A stretch of 5,108 bases of DNA, from assembly GCA_947505055.1 (NCBI GenBank), contig CANNLO010000357.1, positions 1 to 5,108 of the forward strand. The letters are read 5' to 3'. The first letter of the stretch is position 1, and every line of letters begins with the position of its first letter. The DNA is from Methylococcaceae bacterium. Lineage in GTDB: Bacteria; Pseudomonadota; Gammaproteobacteria; Methylococcales; Methylomonadaceae. A program made the position numbers and the translations under genes. The notes beneath the pieces are model-generated. The model was not told where the DNA came from and ran no database searches. It saw only the letters and a program-made list of their open reading frames with translations. This document shows positions 1 through 4,968 of this stretch, piece by piece.

Positions 1-3
1 ATA

Positions 4-26
4 CTAAAGAAAATATATTTCTTTAG
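4..26. repeat. AT-rich inverted repeat, 9-bp arms
   Basis: CTAAAGAAA at 4-12 is the exact reverse complement of TTTCTTTAG at 18-26, with a 5-base spacer. A competing pairing is ATACTAA at 1-7 with TTAGTAT at 32-38. There is no G+C-rich stem and no clean T-tract, so a terminator for an upstream gene is possible but weak. The window starts here, so larger arms could be cut off. Confidence 0.4.
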
Positions 27-138
27 CTTTATTAGTATTCTCAACTTAGACTTATCTCGAACATATTTATTCCAAAGTCTCTATTCATGGTTATAGTATT
101 GCAGTTTAGAAATTAAAATAAGTAAACTAAATGAGGTG

Positions 139-159
139 AATACACGTTATAAGTGTATT
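139..159. promoter_or_regulatory. Interrupted palindrome, candidate regulator-binding site
   Basis: AATACAC at 139-145 and GTGTATT at 153-159 are exact reverse complements separated by 7 bases, giving a 21-bp dyad. It ends 19 bases before the -10 hexamer at 179-184, so it covers the place a -35 element would occupy. No good -35 hexamer is visible there. Position plus symmetry suggest an activator site substituting for the -35, or a repressor operator. I cannot assign it to a known regulator family. Confidence 0.4.
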
Positions 160-175
160 TCCCTAATAATGTTGA

Positions 176-184
176 TGTTATAAT
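176..184 (+). promoter_or_regulatory. Extended -10 promoter
   Basis: TGTTATAAT at 176-184 is a perfect extended -10 (TG, one base, then TATAAT at 179-184). Transcription would start near 191, leaving a leader of about 20 bases before the ATG at 211. The -35 region is poor, which is common for extended -10 promoters. This is the best promoter match in the window and could drive both the short repeat-containing ORF and the glycosyltransferase downstream. Confidence 0.55.
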
Positions 185-197
185 GACAAGACATATT

Positions 198-204
198 GAG
201 GGGG
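198..204 (+). promoter_or_regulatory. Ribosome binding site for the CCAA-repeat ORF
   Basis: GAGGGGG at 198-204 is a purine-rich Shine-Dalgarno-like run. It directly abuts the ATG at 205, which is too close, but sits 6 bases before the ATG at 211, which is normal spacing. This favours 211 as the start of the repeat-bearing ORF. Confidence 0.5.
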
Positions 205-210
205 ATGAAA

Positions 211-285
211 ATGAATTCCAACCAACCAACCAACCAACCAACCAACCAACCAACCAACCAACCAACCAACCAACTTGTTTGTTAG
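211..285 (+). CDS. Short ORF made mostly of NQPT repeats (leader peptide or relic of a phase-variable gene)
   Basis: The frame from ATG 211 gives 24 residues: a short start (MNS), then the tetrapeptide NQPT repeated, then LVC and a TAG stop at 283-285. An ATG at 205 in the same frame would add two residues but is too close to the ribosome binding site. Promoter, ribosome binding site and start codon are all well placed, so translation is plausible. The peptide is encoded by the CCAA tract, and because four-base units cycle through codons every 12 bases, any frame on this strand gives the same PTNQ repeat. Gain of one unit would move the stop to 324-326 (39 residues); loss of one would move it to 305-307 (30 residues). 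It could be an upstream leader ORF, or the surviving 5' end of a gene whose body has been lost. No homologous domain can be seen. Confidence 0.35.
   Translation: MNSNQPTNQPTNQPTNQPTNQLVC
218..273 (+). repeat. (CCAA)14 tetranucleotide tract
   Basis: Fourteen perfect, uninterrupted CCAA units occupy 218-273, followed by a partial unit (C at 274). Perfect long tetranucleotide tracts mutate by slipped-strand mispairing. CCAA tracts near the 5' end of coding sequence are the known switch in Haemophilus influenzae haemoglobin-binding protein (hgp) genes, where they also encode PTNQ-type repeats. Here the tract lies a few codons after a credible start and about 200 bases before a glycosyltransferase in a polysaccharide locus. 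Confidence 0.95.
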
Positions 286-303
286 GTTTTGTAAAACCAG
301 TTG
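271..303 (+). other. Imperfect fold-back just after the CCAA tract
   Basis: CAACT at 271-275 pairs with AGTTG at 299-303. Inside it, GGTTTT at 285-290 pairs with AAAACC at 293-298, giving a nested stem with a one-sided 9-base bulge. It lacks a T-tract, so a standard intrinsic terminator is unlikely. The outer left arm draws on the last CCAA bases. Confidence 0.25.
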
Positions 304-400
304 TTAATGGCTTGCTATGCTTATGACTAATGCTTCGGCGTTTGTATATTGATGGGCACGTTTATGGGCTTTATCAGTTTGTCGCCCCACACTTCAACAA

Positions 401-413
401 TTGGCTCGGCCAA
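401..413 (+). other. Small GC hairpin upstream of the glycosyltransferase
   Basis: TTGGC at 401-405 and GCCAA at 409-413 form a 5-bp stem with a TCG loop. It lies about 60 bases before the glycosyltransferase start and is not followed by a T-tract. It could be an RNA structure or chance. Confidence 0.2.
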
Positions 414-425
414 ACTAATCAATCA

Positions 426-437
426 AATAAGCTTATT
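426..437. promoter_or_regulatory. Perfect 12-bp palindrome upstream of the glycosyltransferase
   Basis: AATAAGCTTATT at 426-437 is its own reverse complement and lies 36 bases before the ATG at 474. An operator is possible. AT-rich palindromes of this size also arise by chance, and I see no confident promoter around it. Confidence 0.2.
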
Positions 438-473
438 CAATTTAATGCGTCTACTTAAATTAATTATAACGAT

Positions 474-1598
474 ATGAGTGATCAGCCACTTCGTGTATTA
501 CACTTTTATCGTACGTCGTTTCCCGACACAATGGGTGGTGTTGAACAAGTCATTTTTCAGCTTGCTAAAGGATCTGTTAATCTAGGGCTAGAAGTTGATG
601 TGCTCTCCTTATCGAAAAATAAAGACCTAAGAACAATTAATATACATGGATACCTAGCACATCGTGTACGGTTGAATTTTCAGATTGCTTCGACGGGGTT
701 TTCAATATCTGCTTTTTGGCGTTTTTTTCAATTGGCCAAGAAAGCAGATATCATTCATTTTCATTACCCTTGGCCATTTATGGACGTTGTGTATCTTGCA
801 ACACGTGTTTGCAAGCCAACGATACTGACTTACCATTCTGACATTATTCGTCAGGTAAGTTTAAATAAGCTTTACCAGCCATTAATGCATAAATTTCTGG
901 GATGTATGGATTATATAGTTGCAACCTCACCTAATTATTTTGCAACCAGCACTGTGTTAGCTAGATACAAAGATAAGGTCAAGGTGATACCGATAGGGAT
1001 TGATAAAACTACGTATCCTGAAGCTTCACCTGAAAAAATACAGTTTTGGCTAGATAAGGTTGGCCCTAAGTTCTTTTTGTTTGTAGGGATACTTCGCTAT
1101 TATAAAGGCCTGCATATATTGCTTGAAGCCGCACAAGGGATTGATTATCCGATTGTAATTGTAGGTACCGGTCCAATTGAACAGGATTTGAAAGCTCAAT
1201 CGGCAAAATTAGGTTTAAAAAATATTCATTTTTTGGGTTGTCAGTCGGATGAAGATAAAGTTGCCTTGTTAACATTAAGTTATGCAGTTCTATTTCCTTC
1301 ACATTTACGATCGGAGGCTTTTGGAGTTTCATTGCTCGAAGGTGCAATGTACGGCAAGCCTTTAATTTCTAGTGAGATTGGCAGTGGCACCACTTACATT
1401 AATATTGCAAATGAAACTGGATTGGTAGTGCCACCCAGTGATACTGTGGCGCTAAGGCAAGCGATGACCTATTTGTGGGAGAATCCAAAGCAAGCTATAG
1501 AAATGGGCAAGAAGGCCGAATTGCGATATAGAAAACTCTTCACGGCTGAACAAATGGTAAGGTCTTATATAGACTTGTATCATGAATTGCAACGATAA
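474..1598 (+). CDS. GT4 family glycosyltransferase, WbpZ-like
   Basis: This cytoplasmic, membrane-associated GT-B enzyme would transfer a sugar from a nucleotide-sugar donor to a lipid-linked glycan. At 374 residues it is full length for family GT4. The N-terminal acceptor domain starts with RVLHFYRT and has the glycine loop GGVE (21-24). Further on come HFHYPWPFMD (95-104) and HSDIIRQ (121-127). The C-terminal donor domain has FVGILRYYKGLH (203-214), GTGP (231-234) and the EX7E motif from E281 to E289, followed by GKPLISS and ETGLVVPP. By memory the whole protein resembles WbpZ-type mannosyl/rhamnosyltransferases of A-band (D-rhamnan) O-polysaccharide loci. The adjacent gmd remnant and wzm/wzt support that, but the donor sugar is inferred. 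The start is fixed by an in-frame stop at 456-458; no clear Shine-Dalgarno precedes it, so initiation may be weak or leaderless. Composition is AT-rich compared with wzt. Confidence 0.9.
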   Translation: MSDQPLRVLHFYRTSFPDTMGGVEQVIFQLAKGSVNLGLEVDVLSLSKNKDLRTINIHGYLAHRVRLNFQIASTGFSISAFWRFFQLAKKADIIHFHYPWPFMDVVYLATRVCKPTILTYHSDIIRQVSLNKLYQPLMHKFLGCMDYIVATSPNYFATSTVLARYKDKVKVIPIGIDKTTYPEASPEKIQFWLDKVGPKFFLFVGILRYYKGLHILLEAAQGIDYPIVIVGTGPIEQDLKAQSAKLGLKNIHFLGCQSDEDKVALLTLSYAVLFPSHLRSEAFGVSLLEGAMYGKPLISSEIGSGTTYINIANETGLVVPPSDTVALRQAMTYLWENPKQAIEMGKKAELRYRKLFTAEQMVRSYIDLYHELQR

Positions 1599-1642
1599 TG
1601 CTGTTTTCATAGACCTATAAAACAAATAGATAATAGGAGTCA

Positions 1643-1983
1643 ATGACATAACAGTATTCATCAACAGAATAGGTGGCTAAGATGGCGCTTACCCTACACA
1701 ACTGTTGCTTAATAAAGGCTATGCTTTTTTTGGTACCTCTCGTGAAGCGAGGATATTTAGTTTTAGTGCGTTAGCCCGAATAGGCATTATCATGGGACAG
1801 GTCAAACTGTTATCGATGCACACTTATTTAGATCACGATGACAATTTGATGCGCCCTAATGAAATAATTTGGAGCTAAGGTAACCCCGAAAAAGCAAAAA
1901 AATTATTGGGATGGCAAGTTAATAAAAAAATGAATGATGAAGTCAAGCTTCTATGTGGCGTTTTTCATAAGAATCAAAATTAA
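1643..1983 (+). pseudogene. gmd: GDP-mannose 4,6-dehydratase remnant (gmd) with internal deletion
   Basis: The intact enzyme converts GDP-D-mannose to GDP-4-keto-6-deoxy-D-mannose, the precursor of GDP-D-rhamnose and GDP-L-fucose. The frame holding 1681 reads DGAYPTQLLLNKGY, FFGTSRE, FSFSALARIGI and QVKLLSM, the N-terminal segment of the GTSRDAQ-type Gmd. It then jumps near 1819-1830 to DNLMRPNEIIWS, GNPEKAKKLLGWQ and a KMND-type tail, the enzyme's C-terminus, ending at TAA 1981-1983. From the usual family length of about 330-340 residues, roughly 215 central codons are missing, including the catalytic YxxxK region. In-frame TAA codons lie at 1678-1680 (where Q of TGQDG is expected) and 1876-1878 (the residue before GNP). 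The Rossmann motif has decayed to NRIGG. AGGAG at 1635-1639 and ATG at 1643 survive but are out of frame with the body by two bases. It cannot make an active enzyme. It lies between the glycosyltransferase and wzm. Confidence 0.88.
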
Positions 1984-2007
1984 TGAATCAGAAAGTTTCA
2001 AATTTAC

Positions 2008-2011
2008 AGGA
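2008..2011 (+). promoter_or_regulatory. Ribosome binding site of wzm
   Basis: AGGA at 2008-2011 lies 8 bases before the ATG at 2020, a normal distance. It supports 2020 as the wzm start. No convincing promoter is visible between the gmd remnant and wzm. Confidence 0.5.
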
Positions 2012-2019
2012 TAGTTAAC

Positions 2020-2850
2020 ATGGAATCTAAAATAACGGTTAAAACATTAGAAGCTAGCCGTGATTTGGCTATACACACACCGGCCAGTGATGTATGGTTC
2101 GGTATGATAGCTTTACAAGTTTGGGGTGTCTTGGGTTGGCATGATATACGTCAACGATACCGCCGATCCGTGCTGGGGCCTTTTTGGTTTACCTTAAGCA
2201 CAGCAATCATGGTTGTTGTGCTTGGTGCGCTCTATTCCACTTTGCTACAACAAGAGATAAGTAACTATCTTCCTTATCTTGCAGTTGGATTAGTGGTGTG
2301 GCAGTACCTGGCGTCCTCAATACTTGAAGGCTGTGGTTCATTTATCGGTTCTGCTTATCTTATCAAACAGATACGCATGCCCTTAACTGTCCATGTTTGC
2401 CGTATTACCTGGCGAAATTTTGTCATACTGCTCCACAGTCTTCCTGTTGTGATTATCTTATTAATTGCCTTTGGACGTTGGCCCGGTATTGATTGTTTAT
2501 TACTTCCTTTTGCTTTGCTGTTATTGATGCTTCATGGAATATGGCTTGGAGTGGTTCTTGGCATATTGTGCGCTAGATACAGAGATATACTGCCCATCGT
2601 TACTAACTTGGTACAGGTCGCGTTTTTCTTCACTCCGGTTATGTGGTCAACTGAGATTCTTAAAGATCGAGCGTGGGTTGCCGAATACAACCCCTTTTAT
2701 CATCTGATCGAAATCGTACGAGCCCCTATTCTTGGTCGTCCTGTACATCTTGAATCCTGGATTTGGTCACTTGCCTTTCTCGTGATTGGTTTTGGATTAG
2801 CGCAACTGTTAATGCAAATATTTCGTAACCGCGTTCCCTACTGGCTTTAA
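2020..2850 (+). CDS. wzm: O-polysaccharide ABC transporter permease Wzm
   Basis: This is the inner-membrane permease of an ABC-2 polysaccharide exporter. It moves a finished, undecaprenyl-linked chain from the cytoplasmic to the periplasmic face and works as a dimer with two Wzt ATPases. The 276-residue length is typical. The N-terminal amphipathic/interface segment shows the family hallmark DIRQRYRRSVLGPFW (42-56). About six hydrophobic segments follow, near 57-77, 86-103, 133-152, 157-182, 193-209 and 246-266. CARYRDI (184-190) and FFFTPVMWS (202-210), then YNPFYHLIEIVRAPILG (223-239), are conserved family signatures, and the tail RVPYWL is usual. There is no signal peptide, as expected. 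The wzt start follows after only 4 bases, which fits co-translation. I see no defect. A capsule-exporter KpsM is less likely given the RYRRSxLGPFW motif and the WbpZ-like neighbour. Confidence 0.93.
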   Translation: MESKITVKTLEASRDLAIHTPASDVWFGMIALQVWGVLGWHDIRQRYRRSVLGPFWFTLSTAIMVVVLGALYSTLLQQEISNYLPYLAVGLVVWQYLASSILEGCGSFIGSAYLIKQIRMPLTVHVCRITWRNFVILLHSLPVVIILLIAFGRWPGIDCLLLPFALLLLMLHGIWLGVVLGILCARYRDILPIVTNLVQVAFFFTPVMWSTEILKDRAWVAEYNPFYHLIEIVRAPILGRPVHLESWIWSLAFLVIGFGLAQLLMQIFRNRVPYWL

Positions 2851-2854
2851 TACT

Positions 2855-3586
2855 GTGAGTTCATCAATAATTGCCAGGGAAATCACCGTTGAATTTCCCA
2901 TTTACGAAAACTCCCACCGCTCGCTCAAAAAGGCAGTGCTCAATTTGTCAACGGGGGGGAGGATTGGACAAGATGCAGGTCATCACGCCATAGTCACCGC
3001 CCTTGATAAGTTGAGTTTTAACTTTGAAGAGGGCGCACGCGTTGGTCTGATTGGTCACAATGGCTCAGGCAAAACTACTTTGTTGCGAGTACTTTCCGGC
3101 GTGTACGCTCCAGTTCGCGGCGAGCTGAAGGTGAACGGAAAAATCGCTTCATTGCTCGATGTTTCTATGGGTCTGGATCCTGATGCAACCGGCTTTGAAA
3201 ATATCTACCTGCGCGGCATACTCGAAGGTTTGAAGCCTGCAAGAATCAGAGGCAAGGTCGACGATATCGCAGATTTTAGCGAGCTCGGTGATTATCTTAA
3301 TCTCCCGGTTCGCACCTATTCTAGCGGCATGATGCTGCGTCTGGCCTTTGCCATTTCTACCAGCATCGAAGCAGATATTATCATCATGGATGAGTGGCTC
3401 AGTGTAGGTGATGCGGCATTCAGCGTCAAAGCTGCAGAACGGCTAGAAACTCTGGTCGGCAAAGCATCCATTCTAGTCGTCGCTACGCATGACCCCAATC
3501 TAATTGAGCGTATTTGTAACCGAAAAATAAGCCTTGAACATGGCCGTATTATAGCGGACGAAAAAGTCCTGCCCACTGAAATATGA
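2855..3586 (+). CDS. wzt: O-polysaccharide ABC transporter ATPase Wzt, short form
   Basis: This ATPase powers Wzm-dependent export of the lipid-linked polysaccharide. Nucleotide-binding motifs are complete: Walker A GHNGSGKTT (67-75), signature YSSGM (155-159), Walker B DIIIMDE (174-180), D-loop SVGD (183-186) and switch histidine H212. The N-terminus VEFPIYENSHRSLKKA and the insert TGGRIGQDAGHHAIVTALD before the core are typical of the Wzt/RfbE group. At 243 residues it ends right after the ATPase domain, so it lacks the C-terminal carbohydrate-binding domain of long Wzt proteins such as those of E. coli O8/O9a. Export would then not require recognition of a terminal chain modification. The start is GTG at 2855; no ATG occurs in frame before residue 105, which is after Walker A, so GTG is the best choice. 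No strong ribosome binding site is seen, and coupling to wzm is likely. A run of seven G at 2953-2959 lies in codons 33-35. Confidence 0.92.
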   Translation: MSSSIIAREITVEFPIYENSHRSLKKAVLNLSTGGRIGQDAGHHAIVTALDKLSFNFEEGARVGLIGHNGSGKTTLLRVLSGVYAPVRGELKVNGKIASLLDVSMGLDPDATGFENIYLRGILEGLKPARIRGKVDDIADFSELGDYLNLPVRTYSSGMMLRLAFAISTSIEADIIIMDEWLSVGDAAFSVKAAERLETLVGKASILVVATHDPNLIERICNRKISLEHGRIIADEKVLPTEI

Positions 3587-4968
3587 TTAGAGCCAACCAT
3601 CCTATTCTTGAGCTTGGTGAAATTGCTTTTGCCTATCAGCCTTTAAAAGTGCTGAAGGGTTTAGCAAGCGCCTACCTCGGCTACCCCATCGCCGAAAGTC
3701 AGGAAAACCGACTTATTCGACCCAAACTAGCCGAACTGCGCCAGCATTACCGCTTGCCTATTGAGCAACGCCTTAAAATTTCCCGTAATCGTCTGGCAGA
3801 TACTTTGATTTACGCCCAACAATCGGTGCCTTATTATCACGACCTGTTTGCGCAGAATAGTTTCGATCCAGAAAAAGTGCGCAAAAATATAGCCTATTTA
3901 AACGAGCTGCCGTACTTAACCAAAGACATCATTAGAGAGCAAGGCGAGCGGATGCTGTCTCGGCCACTTTCTGAAGAAAAACACCATGTCTGCAAAACCG
4001 GGGGCTCCACGGGGCTTTCCTGCATGATTTACTATGACCAAATTGGCGCTGACTATTCAGCAGCCGTGACGCTGTATGCACGGGAACGCATAGGCAAACT
4101 TAAACAAAAATCAGAGTTGCATTTCGCTTGCCGTTTTCCAGACGCGACGATCCCTGCCTGGCCAACCCGCGAAGATTTTAAATGCTTTGCGATGAATCGA
4201 AGTAATATATTTTTCAGCAGCGTTGACGATGCTGGTCTGGAAGAAATCTGGCAAACCCTAAAAAGACGTCAACCGCATCTTGTTCATGCACATCCTTCGA
4301 CTATTTATTCCTTGGCTTGTTATATCGAACGTAAATATGGGTCTGGCAAAGTCTTTGAAGTGTTCGAGTCCAGCGGCGAGCTCTTGGATCCCTATCAACG
4401 AGAAGCAATAGCGCGAGTACTTAAGTGTAAAGTAATAGATCGCTACGGCCTTGCAGAACTTGGAGTGGTTGCTTATGAACTTGATGGCTTTGAAGCAGGA
4501 TTACAAGCTCTGGAATCAGAAGCCTGGCCGGAATCAGTAGCCCTTGATGATGCTGAAAACGGTGAACATGAACTGGTCTTTACTGGATTTAGAAACAAGC
4601 TAATGCCACTGCTACGCTATCGAACCGGCGACATGGGCAAAATAGAACATCGGCCAAACGGTTTTTACTTGACTAATGTGGTTGGACGCATTCACGATCT
4701 TGTGCCGATCAATGGCATCGCTCATCCTACTCATCATATCCAGGATATGCTGGATCACCGTGTAGGTGGCATACAGGAATTTCAGATTGATTTGAGGTCA
4801 ACACCGCCTTTACTAAAAATAGTCCCCGAAACCTCGGCTGATCAGAATGAAATACGCCGGAAAATTACAGGCTTCTGGGGTGCAGGGTTTGAACTGCAGT
4901 TTGTGACACATGATGCATTTGTACGCGTTGGCCATCACGCCAAATTTCGACATGTAGTTCACTCATGA
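3583..4968 (+). CDS. PaaK/CapK-type adenylate-forming enzyme
   Basis: It belongs to the phenylacetate-CoA ligase-like (PaaK/CapK, COG1541-type) group of the ANL superfamily. Such enzymes use ATP to activate a carboxylic acid as an acyl-adenylate and often then form a thioester. At 461 residues it is full length. Motifs in order: VPYYHDLF (82-89), LPYLTKDIIRE (109-119), the phosphate loop TGGSTGLS (139-146), SSGELLDP (263-270), DRYGLAELG (286-294, with E292), YRTGD (346-350), the hinge-side GRIHD (368-372) and a C-terminal AKFR with K454 where the catalytic lysine is expected. The usual GK there is AK. No signal peptide or membrane segment is seen, so it is cytoplasmic. Its ATG overlaps the wzt stop as ATGA, indicating translational coupling. 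Relatives are frequent in polysaccharide loci, where their substrate is mostly unproven. Activation of an acyl group for glycan decoration is inference; a role in phenylacetate breakdown is unlikely here. Confidence 0.88.
   Translation: MIRANHPILELGEIAFAYQPLKVLKGLASAYLGYPIAESQENRLIRPKLAELRQHYRLPIEQRLKISRNRLADTLIYAQQSVPYYHDLFAQNSFDPEKVRKNIAYLNELPYLTKDIIREQGERMLSRPLSEEKHHVCKTGGSTGLSCMIYYDQIGADYSAAVTLYARERIGKLKQKSELHFACRFPDATIPAWPTREDFKCFAMNRSNIFFSSVDDAGLEEIWQTLKRRQPHLVHAHPSTIYSLACYIERKYGSGKVFEVFESSGELLDPYQREAIARVLKCKVIDRYGLAELGVVAYELDGFEAGLQALESEAWPESVALDDAENGEHELVFTGFRNKLMPLLRYRTGDMGKIEHRPNGFYLTNVVGRIHDLVPINGIAHPTHHIQDMLDHRVGGIQEFQIDLRSTPPLLKIVPETSADQNEIRRKITGFWGAGFELQFVTHDAFVRVGHHAKFRHVVHS

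Larger units (their letters stand above)
1..473. other. Structured AT-rich leader region without a large gene
   Basis: No frame here encodes a protein I can recognise. The stretch is AT-rich and holds several separately listed signals: an inverted repeat at 4-26, an interrupted palindrome at 139-159, an extended -10 promoter at 176-184, a ribosome binding site at 198-204, a short ORF with 14 CCAA units, a fold-back segment at 271-303, a small hairpin at 401-413 and a 12-bp palindrome at 426-437. A second short open stretch (ATG at 330 to TAA at 456-458, 42 codons) has no ribosome binding site and no recognisable content. The glycosyltransferase at 474 lies at the right end, with an in-frame stop at 456-458 limiting its 5' extension. 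I see no transposase, tRNA or convincing GC-rich terminator with a T-tract. Confidence 0.7.

Noticed and set aside
1..40. Intrinsic terminator of an upstream gene
   Set aside because: The 9-bp inverted repeat is AT-rich and is not followed by a clean T-run; kept only as a repeat.
218..273. CRISPR or iteron-like array
   Set aside because: The units are four bases with no spacers, so this is a simple-sequence tract, not a CRISPR array or replication iterons.
330..458. 42-codon forward open frame between the CCAA tract and the glycosyltransferase
   Set aside because: It has no ribosome binding site and no recognisable sequence. It shares the frame of the downstream gene but is cut off by TAA at 456-458.
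218..480. Reverse-strand gene through the TTGG strand of the repeat
   Set aside because: There is no CAT on the + strand between 274 and 473, so no reverse ATG precedes the repeat.
722..728. T7 run in the glycosyltransferase as a slippage site
   Set aside because: Runs of this length are ordinary in AT-rich DNA and nothing else points to switching here.
1066..1347. 93-codon reverse-strand open frame
   Set aside because: It lies wholly inside the GT4 gene, opposite conserved donor-domain motifs, and has no family-like content.
1587..1621. Promoter with TTGCAA and TATAAA before the gmd remnant
   Set aside because: The two hexamers are 23 bases apart, too far for a standard sigma-70 promoter.
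1452..1664. 70-codon reverse-strand open frame
   Set aside because: It overlaps the 3' end of the glycosyltransferase and the start of the gmd remnant; its translation shows nothing recognisable.
3556..3569. GGAC/GTCC hairpin near the end of wzt
   Set aside because: A 4-bp stem inside coding sequence is expected by chance.
3316..3600. 94-codon reverse-strand open frame
   Set aside because: It is antisense to the conserved wzt signature, Walker B and H-loop region, so it is a shadow of that gene.
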